DNA of 64,000 bases, taken from contig JAAFAB010000009.1 of NCBI GenBank assembly GCA_018222585.1, positions 1-64,000 on the forward strand. Direction: 5' to 3'. Below the pieces are notes generated by a model, which was not told the DNA's origin, searched no databases, and was given only the letters and a program-made list of their open reading frames with translations. Origin of the DNA: Paracoccaceae bacterium. Its GTDB lineage: Bacteria > Pseudomonadota > Alphaproteobacteria > Rhodobacterales > Rhodobacteraceae. The position numbers and the translations under genes are program-made. The stretch's first letter is position 1, and each line of letters begins with the position of its first letter. Of this stretch, positions 16,416-25,239 are shown in pieces.

Positions 16416-18424
16416 CAGCGGGTTCCCCCGATATCGAAGGAGGCGGGCAGCAGCAGGACGTCCGCCAGCCAGGCCACCACCAGCGCCAGCACCATCAGCA
16501 TGGCCAGCAGCTGCAGGCCCGGAAGCCCGCTCAGCCCGACAACGGCGAAGGCCGAGACGAGGCAGAGCGTCGTCAGGGTGATCGGCTCCAGCGTCCGGCG
16601 CAGGCCCTGGCGCAGATCGAGCCGGTCTCCGTCCCGGCTGGCCCAGAGCATGTGCACCGTGTCGTCGGCAACGATCCCCGAGGCGATGATCATCGCCACC
16701 GTCGCCGACACGGTGATCCATCCCGGATCCAGCGCCATCGCGACATAGATCGCCATCAGCGGCAGGGCGTTGGTCAGCAGCGTGATCACTCCGACCCGCA
16801 GCGAGCGCATGGCGACGCCGATGGTCGCTGCCAGCAGAAGGAAGCAACTGAGCTGGACGAGTTGCAGGCGGGCGATCGTCGGCAGGATGGTGTTGGCAAC
16901 GGACAGCGGGTAGCCGGTGACCTGGGCGGTCACGCCCTCCGGCAGATCGGCGCGCAACCGCTCCTCGAGGGTCCGAAGGTCGCGCGCGGTCATGTCGGTC
17001 GGCACGGGCAGGGGCAGGACGAGGCCGCCCCGCTCGGTCCGCAGCGCCCCCAGGGCGGAGGCATCCGGTGGGGCCGTGCCGTAGAGTGTCCTGATGGCGG
17101 CCTGCTCTTCTTCGGCATCCGCGTCGGCCAGAAGCACGAAGAGGGGCGCCATGGCCAGCCCGGCATCCATCGCCTCGCTCACCGCCTCGGCGACCGAGCC
17201 GCGCGGCAGGTTTTCCTGGAACTCGAAGTTGGGCGCGGTCAGCAGAACCGCCGTGGCGCCGAGCCCGAAGGCGACACAGCCTGCCCCCAGAATGGCGCGG
17301 GGGCGGCCCAGTGCGCCCTGGGCAAGCGAAAGGAGCCGCCCGCTCAGCTGGCGACCGGCCGGCGCGGCCCTTCGCCCCGCGTTCCGGTGCAGCGTCACCG
17401 CGGGGCCCAGCAGCACGACCGACAGCCACAGCAGCGTGATGCCCGAGGCGCCGCAGAAGGCCAGTCGGCGCAGCGCGGCGCTGTCCTCGAAGGCCATCGA
17501 CGCAAAGGCGAGGGCGGTCGTCAGCGAGGTGACGGTGATCGGCAGCAGCACCTTTCGGCGCAGGGCCGCGGCACCCGCGTCCGGGTCAAGCGTTTCGCCG
17601 GCGCGCTTCATGTGCAGCATGTCGGCCAGCCCGAGCGTCAGCACGACCGGAGGCACGAGCGAGTTGAACATGTCCAGCGGCACGCCCGCCGCCGCCATGG
17701 CCCCGAAGAACCACATCAGGCCAAAGCTCGGCGGGATCATCAGCAGGACCGCGGTGCCGAGGCTGCGATACCAGAAGGCGACGATTGCCGCGCTGATCAG
17801 GCCGCTGAGAAAGGGCAGATAGGCATTGTCGAGGCGCAGTTGCGTCGTGATGCTGTCCTCGATCGCGGCCGAGCCGATCTCGCGGAGGCACAGGTCATCG
17901 CCCGTGTCGCAGGCTTGATACCGACCGCCCAGACCTGCCAGGTCCTCCGCCTGTCCACTGATCAAGACCACGCTGGCGCGCAGATCCCGGCTGATGAACT
18001 GGGGCCCGAAGGGCATGTCCCGCACCTGGCGCAGCGCAGCCTCCGTCCCGGCCCGGCCCTCCGCCGCCGCGTCCAGCGGGCTCATCCCGCTCTCGGGTTC
18101 GAGCAGGGAAAAGGCCGACACGACCCCGTCGGCCCGGTCCTCCAGCTGAAGCTCGAAGACCAGGTCCGAGAGGGCGGTCGCAAAGCCGTCGAGCTTCTCT
18201 GCCCGCCAGGTGGCCAGCAGCACGACGGGCGGATCGAGCCAGGCATCGACCATCGGCCCCGCGCTGTCATCAATCAGCGCGGGGCTTGAGATCGCGGCAT
18301 TCATGTCGGCTTCGACCTGCAGCCGGGGAAGGGCCAGCGCACTGAAGAGGCTGAGCAGCGCCACCAGAAGCCACTGCGCCCTCGGCAACTTTCGGACCGG
18401 TCGAAGGACGGCGGGCGGGATCAT
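16415..18424 (-). CDS. MMPL/RND-family transporter
   Basis: 669 residues. One N-terminal span (about 18-35) is followed by a periplasmic domain of about 150 residues. Then come two membrane blocks, each with five or six spans, of the MMPL/SSD type. The conserved Asp of each block is in LGLADMLHM (first) and SGIVADDTVHM (second). These proton-driven pumps export hydrophobic molecules such as lipids, hopanoids and pigments. It is shorter than the HpnN hopanoid transporters (about 860 residues). The start overlaps the FAD monooxygenase stop by four bases (ATGA), tying it to the terpene cyclase operon. The likely cargo is the product of the cyclase and monooxygenase; this is inference. Confidence 0.85.
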   Translation of the reverse strand: MIPPAVLRPVRKLPRAQWLLVALLSLFSALALPRLQVEADMNAAISSPALIDDSAGPMVDAWLDPPVVLLATWRAEKLDGFATALSDLVFELQLEDRADGVVSAFSLLEPESGMSPLDAAAEGRAGTEAALRQVRDMPFGPQFISRDLRASVVLISGQAEDLAGLGGRYQACDTGDDLCLREIGSAAIEDSITTQLRLDNAYLPFLSGLISAAIVAFWYRSLGTAVLLMIPPSFGLMWFFGAMAAAGVPLDMFNSLVPPVVLTLGLADMLHMKRAGETLDPDAGAAALRRKVLLPITVTSLTTALAFASMAFEDSAALRRLAFCGASGITLLWLSVVLLGPAVTLHRNAGRRAAPAGRQLSGRLLSLAQGALGRPRAILGAGCVAFGLGATAVLLTAPNFEFQENLPRGSVAEAVSEAMDAGLAMAPLFVLLADADAEEEQAAIRTLYGTAPPDASALGALRTERGGLVLPLPVPTDMTARDLRTLEERLRADLPEGVTAQVTGYPLSVANTILPTIARLQLVQLSCFLLLAATIGVAMRSLRVGVITLLTNALPLMAIYVAMALDPGWITVSATVAMIIASGIVADDTVHMLWASRDGDRLDLRQGLRRTLEPITLTTLCLVSAFAVVGLSGLPGLQLLAMLMVLALVVAWLADVLLLPASFDIGGTR

Positions 18425-19644
18425 GGCCTTACATTTTCATGGGGGATCTGCAGCGGTTCTCTCAGGCCGTTCGCCCGCCTGATCAGGAAGGACCGGATCG
18501 GGGGCATCGCGCCGACCGTCCGCAGACCCAGGTGCCGGACCGAGGCCAGCAGGACATTGTCGCCGGCGAAGAAGGAAATGACGTTGTCGGTGACCAGGCG
18601 CATCATGCGCGCATCCGGCCGGCGCCGAAGCTGATAGCGGGCCAGAAGCGCCGGGGCACCGACATCGCCCCCGGCCTGCCGTGCCGTCGCGACCAGGCTG
18701 CGGAGCGTTTCGATATCGCGGAACCCGTAGTTCAATCCCTGTCCCGTCATCGGGTGGAAGACATGGGCCGCATCGCCGAGAAGCGCCAGGCGCGCGCCGA
18801 TGAAACGCTCGGCGATGGCGCTGGTCAGCGGAAAGCTGACGCGCCCGCCCTCAAGGTGAAACGGGCCGAGGTTGGCGCCCATTGTGCCCTTCAGGGCCCG
18901 CGCGAAGCACGCGTCGGACGCGGTCTTCAGCGCCTCCGCCTCCGCATGGGGCAGGGTCCAGGTGACCGAAGAGCGATGCGGCCCGACCGGCAGGATCGTC
19001 AGCGGTCCCATCGGCAGAAGATACTGATGCGCGCGGAAGGCGTTTTCCTGGTCATGGCGCAGGGTCTGCACGAAGGCCGTCTGTCCACTGTCGCGCTGGT
19101 GGATCTTTACCCCCGCGCGCGCCGCCGTGGCCGAGCCGCGCCCCTCGCAGCCGATGAGCAGGGCGGCGGCGACCTGTTCGCCTGTCGACAGGTCCAGCAG
19201 GATCCGCTGCTGGCCTGCCTGCTGCGCCGTGATCGTCCTGCCGCCGAGGATCTCGATACGCCCGGACTGGCGCGCGTGGTCCACCAGGGCCTGCTTCAGG
19301 TGCCGTTCGGCGATGATGAAGGCAAGCGGCGTGCGCTGGCCCTTGTGGTCACCGAAGGTCAGCGGATGGGCCGCACACCGGTCTGCGGGGACATGGTTGC
19401 TCAGCACGATATCGCGCAGCGGATAGGTCAGCGGCCCGACCGTCCGCCAGACCCCCATGCGGTCCAGAAGCGACACCGTGGACTGTGTCAGGACGAAGAC
19501 CCTGCCGCTGTCCCGGGTCGCGCCTCCGTCGCGAAATGGCGTTCGCTCGATCACCGTGACGGAACATCCGAGCTGCGCCAGTGCAAGGGCGGCGCTGAGA
19601 CCGATAATGCCTCCACCCGCAATAGCAAAATCCGTATTCCGCAA
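18421..19644 (-). CDS. UbiH/COQ6-like FAD-dependent monooxygenase
   Basis: 407 residues. FAD-binding GGGIIGLSAALALAQLG motif at residues 10-26, the DG-type segment (ALLIGCEGRGSATA) in the middle and the second FAD motif LALLGDAAHVFHPMTGQGLNYGFRD near residue 285. This last motif is typical of the UbiH/UbiF/VisC hydroxylase group, which hydroxylates ring carbons of quinones and lipids. The start is a TTG at 19644, preceded by GAGGACGAGAC; no ATG or GTG fits the Rossmann strand. It lies 75 bp after the cyclase and overlaps the transporter gene. It could hydroxylate the cyclised terpenoid, but a ubiquinone role cannot be excluded from sequence alone. Confidence 0.87.
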   Translation of the reverse strand: MRNTDFAIAGGGIIGLSAALALAQLGCSVTVIERTPFRDGGATRDSGRVFVLTQSTVSLLDRMGVWRTVGPLTYPLRDIVLSNHVPADRCAAHPLTFGDHKGQRTPLAFIIAERHLKQALVDHARQSGRIEILGGRTITAQQAGQQRILLDLSTGEQVAAALLIGCEGRGSATAARAGVKIHQRDSGQTAFVQTLRHDQENAFRAHQYLLPMGPLTILPVGPHRSSVTWTLPHAEAEALKTASDACFARALKGTMGANLGPFHLEGGRVSFPLTSAIAERFIGARLALLGDAAHVFHPMTGQGLNYGFRDIETLRSLVATARQAGGDVGAPALLARYQLRRRPDARMMRLVTDNVISFFAGDNVLLASVRHLGLRTVGAMPPIRSFLIRRANGLREPLQIPHENVRP

Positions 19645-19719
19645 GTCTCGTCCTCAGAGCTCACATTCGCAATGCCGAAAGCTAGCATGTCGTTTTTTGA
19701 TCGCGCAAGCGCAGAGGGG

Positions 19720-21591
19720 TCAACCCGCGATGGCTGCGCGGCCGTGTTTGAATTGGGCCAGCGCCCTGAGGGCATAGTAATGGGGCGTTCCGGAAAAATT
19801 CGTGTACCAGACCCCGGGAATGCCAGCTGCGAAGAGATCCTCATTCTGCCAGCGCCCGTCAGGGTCCTGATGGGCGATCAGCCAGCGGGCCGCCCGTGTC
19901 GCTGCCGGGTGCCGCGACTGCCCGGCGCGCACGAAGGCCAGCAGCGCCACGGCGGTATGGAACGGGGTCGAGGGGGCGGGGAGGAACTGCCCCGCCTCCA
20001 GCGCGGCGGGGGACTCGCCAAAGCCGCCATCCGGCTGCGCGATGGAGGCAAACCACCCCACGATGCCGTCCCGATCGACCGGCAGGCCGGCCTCCAGGGC
20101 GCTGTCCAGTCCGTAGAGAGAGCCATAGGTGTAATGGGTGAACCAGCGGCACAGCCACAGCCCCCGGCGCCTCTGACGTGCGACGAAGCGGTGGCCGCGC
20201 CGGGCCGCGGCGGCCGCCCGAGCCTCGAATGGCTCCAGTCCCGGGAACTCGCCCCGGCCGATGCGCCCCAGAAGATGCGCGGCCCGCGCCGTGAGGACGG
20301 GGCAGGGCGTGTCACGAAGAAACCAGCGTCCGCCCTGCAGCACCCTGATCCAGCCCCTGTCGTTGCGGTCCCAGCTTGCCCAGCCACCGTTCGAGCCCTG
20401 CATCGCCAGCAGCCAGGCCACGGCCTGACCGAGCGGGGCGCGCCAGGCCGGGTTGTCCTGCGCCAGCGGCAGCAAGGCGCCAAGGCTCACCGTCGTGTCG
20501 TCGACGTCGGGGTAATGGCGGGCGACGCGCTGAAATCCCCAGCCGCCGCGTTCGGGCGAGGCCATCCGTGCCATGCAGTCGGCCTCCTCGAAGGTCTGCG
20601 CCTGCATCAGGAAGGCGCCGCCTCGCGCCAGGCGGGCCGCATCCTCGCCACCGCCGACCTCCTGCAGGATCTGCATGTAGAGCGCGGTGTCCCAGATCGT
20701 GCTGTCGGTGAAGCTCTGCCTCAGGCCGGTGCGGGTGGGGTGCTGCCAGCTCCGCAGTGCCTGCAGGCCGGCCTCGATATTGTCCGCGTACCGCTCGGGG
20801 TCGCTGACATGCAGGGCCATCAGCGCGGCAGAGGTCATGTGAAGCGAGGAAAAGAACGATCCATCGGGCTCTTGTCGGGCCAGCAGCCAGGTCAGCGCCC
20901 GGTCCCTGTGGCGCGCGGTTGCCGCAAGACGCAGGTCGAGCCGGCGCAGCCCCTGTGTCAGCCGCACCATCGGACCGCGCGAGACGCGTCGCGCGGCCTC
21001 GGCCCAGCGTCGCCGCCAGGGCGGCGCCGCCTCGGCTGCCGGCTGGCCCCGGCGCGCGCGTTCATAGAGCACGACGCTCATTGCCACGAGGGACAGGCGG
21101 ATGACGCCGAAGTCCGTCAGGTTGGGATGCAGCCACGTCGGAAGGCTGACCAGCCTCGGCGACATGTAGGGGACATCGGCCCAGTCGATCGCGCCGCTCA
21201 TCGCCAGCGTGCCCAGCCAGAACCCGTCGATGCGGGGGGCTGGCCGGCTGTCCAGCCAGGCCCGCGCCCTGGTCTCGGCGGCGCGCCCGGCGTCGGTGGC
21301 CGCCCCCTCCAGAGCCATGGCGCAAAGGGCGGTGACCTCGCTGTCGCCGCCATCGCCCGGCCAGGCCTCCCAGGCCCCCGAGGCGCATTGCCGGGACGCC
21401 AGGTCGCGCTCCATCTCCCGACCTGCATCGCCTGGTGCGCGGCCGAGGAACCTGAGGCAGTTTAGGTAGATCGCGGTCGCCCGCGGATCGTCCCGGACCG
21501 GCAGCGACCAGGAGCCATCCGCCCGCTGTCGCTGCCGCACCCAGTGCAGCCCGCGTTCCAGTGCCTCGTCGAGGTGCGTCTCGATCCGCAT
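19720..21591 (-). CDS. Squalene-hopene cyclase-like class II terpene cyclase
   Basis: 623 residues of alpha/alpha-barrel repeats with QW-type motifs (QRQRADGSW about 20-28, QEPDGSF 240-246, QGSNGGWASW 398-407, QPDGGFGES 519-527, QDPDGRW 575-581). The catalytic acid motif is present as PDVDDT (361-366), the DxDD that protonates the substrate. The SHC landmarks TIWDTALYMQIL (298-309) and the C-terminal FTHYTYGSLYG segment (about 484-494) are recognisable. That last segment differs from the usual NYIYGT of hopene synthases, and the FP(G/R)xFY-like end reads GIPGVWYTNFS. So it is a true class II cyclase relative but not an orthodox hopene synthase. First gene of an operon with the monooxygenase, transporter and secreted protein. 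GGAGGG lies before the ATG at 21591. No hopanoid-pathway partners are seen. Confidence 0.85.
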   Translation of the reverse strand: MRIETHLDEALERGLHWVRQRQRADGSWSLPVRDDPRATAIYLNCLRFLGRAPGDAGREMERDLASRQCASGAWEAWPGDGGDSEVTALCAMALEGAATDAGRAAETRARAWLDSRPAPRIDGFWLGTLAMSGAIDWADVPYMSPRLVSLPTWLHPNLTDFGVIRLSLVAMSVVLYERARRGQPAAEAAPPWRRRWAEAARRVSRGPMVRLTQGLRRLDLRLAATARHRDRALTWLLARQEPDGSFFSSLHMTSAALMALHVSDPERYADNIEAGLQALRSWQHPTRTGLRQSFTDSTIWDTALYMQILQEVGGGEDAARLARGGAFLMQAQTFEEADCMARMASPERGGWGFQRVARHYPDVDDTTVSLGALLPLAQDNPAWRAPLGQAVAWLLAMQGSNGGWASWDRNDRGWIRVLQGGRWFLRDTPCPVLTARAAHLLGRIGRGEFPGLEPFEARAAAAARRGHRFVARQRRRGLWLCRWFTHYTYGSLYGLDSALEAGLPVDRDGIVGWFASIAQPDGGFGESPAALEAGQFLPAPSTPFHTAVALLAFVRAGQSRHPAATRAARWLIAHQDPDGRWQNEDLFAAGIPGVWYTNFSGTPHYYALRALAQFKHGRAAIAG

Positions 21592-21751
21592 CGAAATCCG
21601 GTCCCTCCGTGTCGCCGTCAGGATGCCATTGGGAGGACCGGCCTGCCGGAAGTCCAGCCCAAACCGCAGCCGACCCGGGCGCCGCGTCTACCGCAGGCGC
21701 AGGCCAGGCCGATGGAGGACATTCCGTCCGTCCCGCGCGGCGCGGATCGCG

Positions 21752-23236
21752 CTAGCGGTGGCCGACCCAGCCGCGGTCATCGGTGAAGGCGCGGGCCGGC
21801 GAGATCCGCGTGGGGTGGTAGCCGTCGGGGCGCGCGGCCAGCGGCGTAAGGGGGGTCTCTGCCGCCGCGAGCAGGATGTTGGCCCGGCCCGAGGGGCTGA
21901 GCGGACCCATGACGGCCAGGACATGCGGATAGACCTGGGTGAGGATCGCGTGGACGCCACGCGCAAGCGGGCCGTCGGGCCGGTCGATGAGGTTCACGTA
22001 AACCGGGCCGTCGACCACCTCGCGCAGGCGCAGGTAGGTTTCTCGCGTCACCAGATGCGCGGGAACCGACCGGGAGGAGAAGGCATCCATCACCGCCGCG
22101 TCGAACCTGTCGCCGGTTTCCGTCAGGTAGGCGCGGCCGTCCGCGTGCAGGATGCCGAGGCGCCCGTTCGCGGGCCGGTCCCGGGCCGCGGCATCGTAGC
22201 CGGTCGCGGCGATCATCGCCGCCGCCCGGGGCAGGTGCGCGCGGACGACCTCGGTCACGAGCGGGTCGATCTCGACGGCCAGGGCCCGCGCGGCGGGGCG
22301 TGTGGCCAGCAGCTTGGTGGGCAGCGTGTAGCCACCGCCGCCGATGAACAGCACCGAGGGCGCCGGACCCAGATCGGCATCGAGGCGCGACCACAGCCAG
22401 TCGGTATAGGGCAGGGCCAGCGTGCCCGCTCGCTTTTGCGCCTCCGGTCCCTCGGCCCCGTCTGGCTGCTCGTCCTGCGCCCCCCTGTATTCGGCGGCCT
22501 GCAGGATGCCATCGGAGAACAGGCGCACCTGCGGCCCTCTTTCGTCGATGTCCAGGCAGGACTGGCCGGATTCGTACTGGCAGGCAGGGGAGCCGGCAAG
22601 CCCGGCGAAGGCAATGAAACCCAAGGTGGCCACGGTCACGCCCGGGTTGGCCGGGCCGCCGCCACCGCCGCGCAGGAAGGGCAGGCAGGCCAGCGCCAGC
22701 AGGCCGCAGGCGGCGAAAGTGGCGGTGGCCCCGATCAGCGGCAGCGCGACGAACCCGGCCAGGACCGATCCGAAGATGGCGCCGATGGACCCAGCGGCCA
22801 TGACGAAACCCAGCGAGGAGCCCTCGTGCCCGGGGCGGGCCTCGATCGCCAGCCTGGCCAGCAGCGGCGAAGGCAGGGTGATGAAGACCGAGGCCGGGAA
22901 GAACACGACGAGCACGCTGAGGATCATCCCCCCGGTGCCCCGCGCGCCCCAGGCATGCAGGGCCCCGAGCAGGGTGGGCGAGAGGGACATCAGGACCGCC
23001 GTCGCCACCAGCGCCTTGCGCACATCGCGCAGGGCCCGGTCCCGCGGCCTCTCGGCGACGAGGCCCCCGAGGGCGCTGCCCAGCGAGAACCCTCCAAGGA
23101 CCGTGGCGATCACTGTGGTCCAGGTCAGCAGCGAGGTGCCGAAGAAGGGGGCAAGGACACGTCCGGCGGCGATTTCGTAGGTCAGGCCGACAGCCGACAT
23201 GAGAAGGGTGAGGCCGATGGCGACGGGAAAGCGGAT
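21752..23236 (-). CDS. Membrane protein fused to a spermidine synthase-like methyltransferase-fold domain
   Basis: About 494 residues. The N-terminal half has seven or eight hydrophobic spans beginning YEIAAGRVLAPFFG, the known MFS-like/spermidine synthase fusion type. The C-terminal half is a Rossmann-type spermidine synthase domain (VLFIGGGGYTLPTKL, ALAVEIDPLVTEVV, DAAVMDAFS, HLVTRETYL). The beginning is uncertain. A perfect AGGAGGT (23241-23247) is followed after five bases by ATC at 23236, exactly where the first span should begin, and no ATG, GTG or TTG lies there. The first in-frame ATG inside (23200) would cut the first span, and those further upstream add Arg/Pro-rich sequence. It lies 160 bp before the terpene cyclase on the same strand; whether it belongs to that operon is unknown. 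Confidence 0.78.
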   Translation of the reverse strand: MRFPVAIGLTLLMSAVGLTYEIAAGRVLAPFFGTSLLTWTTVIATVLGGFSLGSALGGLVAERPRDRALRDVRKALVATAVLMSLSPTLLGALHAWGARGTGGMILSVLVVFFPASVFITLPSPLLARLAIEARPGHEGSSLGFVMAAGSIGAIFGSVLAGFVALPLIGATATFAACGLLALACLPFLRGGGGGPANPGVTVATLGFIAFAGLAGSPACQYESGQSCLDIDERGPQVRLFSDGILQAAEYRGAQDEQPDGAEGPEAQKRAGTLALPYTDWLWSRLDADLGPAPSVLFIGGGGYTLPTKLLATRPAARALAVEIDPLVTEVVRAHLPRAAAMIAATGYDAAARDRPANGRLGILHADGRAYLTETGDRFDAAVMDAFSSRSVPAHLVTRETYLRLREVVDGPVYVNLIDRPDGPLARGVHAILTQVYPHVLAVMGPLSPSGRANILLAAAETPLTPLAARPDGYHPTRISPARAFTDDRGWVGHR

Positions 23237-23727
23237 GACGACCTCCTGTTCGAATGCGGTGCCCCCCGGGTAGTGACGCAGAATGGCCCGTTGTACCAGT
23301 GGCCCCTGTTCACACCTCCGGGTGCAGCGGGGCCTCCGCGCGCCCGGGGATGCCGGCGTCCGAGTCATCCTGACAGGGCGCAGGGTCTGCGATTGCCCGC
23401 AGGTCCCGCTCCACCGGCCGCCGATCTTCTCAGTCGATCCCGTTGGCGCGCTGCAGGGCGCGCGTGGTCCTGGGTCTGGGCTGAGTCCGGTCCTCGGCGG
23501 GGCGACAGGCAGGCCCCGGCCCCGACGCATGGAAGCAGGCGCGCGGCGGAGGCAGGTCCAGGTTCACCGCGATGGCGGTTTCCAGCCTCGGGCCGGGCCG
23601 CCCGGCGGGCAGGCGCAGCAGGACGGGGTGATGTCGCCGCCGCGCGCCCCGAAGGGACGGCATTGGCGGGGGGCTGTCGTCGGCACGGGTCCCCGTCCTG
23701 TCGATGCCGTCACGGGCCGGTCGTCAG
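23237..23727. other. Intergenic stretch, no supported gene
   Basis: 491 bp between the membrane fusion protein and the HxlR regulator. Several GC-driven open frames exist (for example 23430-23663 minus), all rich in Arg and Pro and without motifs. The AGGAGGT for the downstream gene is at 23241-23247. I see nothing else. Confidence 0.5.
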
Positions 23728-24111
23728 TCACTCCCGCTCCGTGCACGCCTCGCGCGCGTCGTAGGCCCGTTGGGCCGCCGCCAGATCGCCACCATGGTGC
23801 AGTGCCCAGTCATAGAGCGCGGTAAACGGTTGCTGCAGCGACTTGCCAAGCGGGGTGATGCTGTATTCGACCCCCACCGGGGCCGTCGGCAGCACCCTGC
23901 GCAGCACCAGGCCATTGCGCTCAAGCCGTTTCAGCGCATCGGCGAGGGCCTTGTGGCTGATCCCGTCCAGACGGTTGCGCAGCTGGTTGAACCGGGACGG
24001 GTGCGTGCACAGCACGGTCAGGATCAGCACCGACCACTTGTTCGCGATGTGATCCAGCACCGGGCGCACGCTGTCGGTGTCGATGGTGAGGCTGTCGTCG
24101 GTTGAGGTCAT
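23728..24111 (-). CDS. HxlR-family transcriptional regulator
   Basis: 127 residues with the HxlR winged helix: HIANKWSVLILTVL (residues 20-33), FNQLRNRLDGISHKALADALKRLERNGLV and the wing segment VGVEYSITPLGKSL. It has no N-terminal Cys of the CGC type, so it probably responds to something other than a simple aldehyde or thiol signal. ATG at 24111 preferred; a TTG three codons upstream is possible. It is divergent from the SDR gene, with repeat sequences between them, and probably represses it. Confidence 0.88.
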   Translation of the reverse strand: MTSTDDSLTIDTDSVRPVLDHIANKWSVLILTVLCTHPSRFNQLRNRLDGISHKALADALKRLERNGLVLRRVLPTAPVGVEYSITPLGKSLQQPFTALYDWALHHGGDLAAAQRAYDAREACTERE

Positions 24112-24126
24112 CTGAGTCAACTCCGG

Positions 24127-24172
24127 GTTACCTAGGCAACAAGAGGTGCGTATTTTTTACTAGGTATACAAG
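24127..24172. promoter_or_regulatory. Repeated CTAGG sites, probable HxlR operator
   Basis: The gap between the divergent HxlR and SDR genes carries two related sequences, TTACCTAGGCAACAAG at 24128-24143 and TTTACTAGGTATACAAG at 24156-24172. The first lies in an imperfect 14-bp palindrome (GTTACCTAGGCAAC, 24127-24140). Both copies share ACTAGG/CCTAGG and end in ACAAG, and they start 28 to 29 bp apart. This is a plausible binding site pair for the regulator. Confidence 0.55.
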
Positions 24173-24207
24173 TCCTATCTAGCGTGTTCCAAACAAGGAG
24201 ACATCTG

Positions 24208-24927
24208 ATGGGACAACTTGATGACAAGACCGTGGTCGTCGTCGGCGGCGTCGCCGGTATCGGCGGCGCGATCAGCGAGAGGTTCGCGGCCGAGGGCGCG
24301 ACCGTCTACGCCACTAGTCGCCGGGACATCGCCGACGCGCCCGCCCACCCGGGCATCCACCCTGTCCGCGCCGATGCCACGGACAGTGCCGCCCTGCGCA
24401 CCGCCTTCGAACGCATCACCGCCGAGCGCGGGCAGATCGACGTGCTGGTATTCAATGCCGGCATGTCCGGCCACGCCGAAATGACCGACGCGTCGGCGGA
24501 TCACTATGACGACACCTTCGCGCTCAACGTGCGCGCGGCCCTCTTCGCGACGCAGGCGGCAGCCGCCTCGATCCCCGAGGGGGGTGCCATCGTGCTGATC
24601 GGATCGGTCGCGGGCTCCATCGGCACCAGGGGCTACGGGGTCTACAACGCCAGCAAGGCGGCGATCCGCTCCTTCGCGCGGACCTGGGCGAACGAACTGG
24701 CGCCGCGCGGCATCCGCGTCAACGTGGTGGCCCCGGGCGCAACCGACACCGAGATGTTCGCCTCGGCCTCGGAGGAGGTCCGGGCGACGATCGCCAGCGC
24801 GGTGCCCCTGGGGCGGATGGCGCGCCCGCAGGAGGTGGCCGCGGCCGCCCTGTTCCTGGCCAGCGACGAGTCCAGTTTCGTCACCGGCATCGAATTGCCG
24901 GTCGACGGCGGTTTCGCCCAGGTCTGA
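24208..24927 (+). CDS. Short-chain dehydrogenase/reductase
   Basis: 239 residues, classical SDR: an atypical cofactor motif GGVAGIGGAI near residue 12, FNAGMSGHAE (NAG), the catalytic Ser in LIGSVAGSIGTRG, YNASK with catalytic Tyr and Lys, and the C-terminal PVDGGFAQV. An Arg-rich stretch after the second strand (TSRRDIAD) suggests NADPH. AAGGAG precedes the ATG at 24208. The substrate is unknown. Pairs of HxlR and SDR genes are common and usually answer to xenobiotic or electrophile stress. Confidence 0.9.
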   Translation: MGQLDDKTVVVVGGVAGIGGAISERFAAEGATVYATSRRDIADAPAHPGIHPVRADATDSAALRTAFERITAERGQIDVLVFNAGMSGHAEMTDASADHYDDTFALNVRAALFATQAAAASIPEGGAIVLIGSVAGSIGTRGYGVYNASKAAIRSFARTWANELAPRGIRVNVVAPGATDTEMFASASEEVRATIASAVPLGRMARPQEVAAAALFLASDESSFVTGIELPVDGGFAQV

Positions 24928-25239
24928 GGGCCCGGCGGTCGCGGGGTCCGCGGCCGCCACCCCTGACCTGGCCGGACGACGGGCGCGGGCAACGGGGCCA
25001 CGCGCAGGGGCCGCAGTTGGCCTCTCAGGGCCTCGGGCATGTCTCCCAGTCAGCCGATCTCTGCTCTGCCGAACGATACCGTCGTTATTCGGGACTTTTC
25101 AGGTGTCGGGTCCGGTTGTCTCGGCGCTGACGCTCAATAGATCCTCTACGCATACGACACGCCAAATGCTCAGCCTGCCGGCCGGTTGCGGTCTCGAAGG
25201 CCGATATCCGGGCGGCGGCGCCAGGTCAGGAGAGGCAGA
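24928..25239. other. Leader region of the aldehyde oxidoreductase operon
   Basis: 312 bp between the SDR and paoA. No gene visible. The second half (from about 25060) is less GC-rich than its surroundings, as expected for a promoter region. AGGAGAGG just before 25240 is the ribosome-binding site of paoA. I could not settle a -35/-10 pair. Confidence 0.4.

Noticed and set aside
15894-21591. Classical hopanoid cluster
   Set aside because: The cyclase is related to hopene synthase, but no squalene-making or hopanoid-modifying genes are present and the transporter is too small for HpnN.
23430-23663. 77-codon minus-strand frame in the gap before the HxlR gene
   Set aside because: Arg/Pro-rich, no start signal, no recognisable motif.
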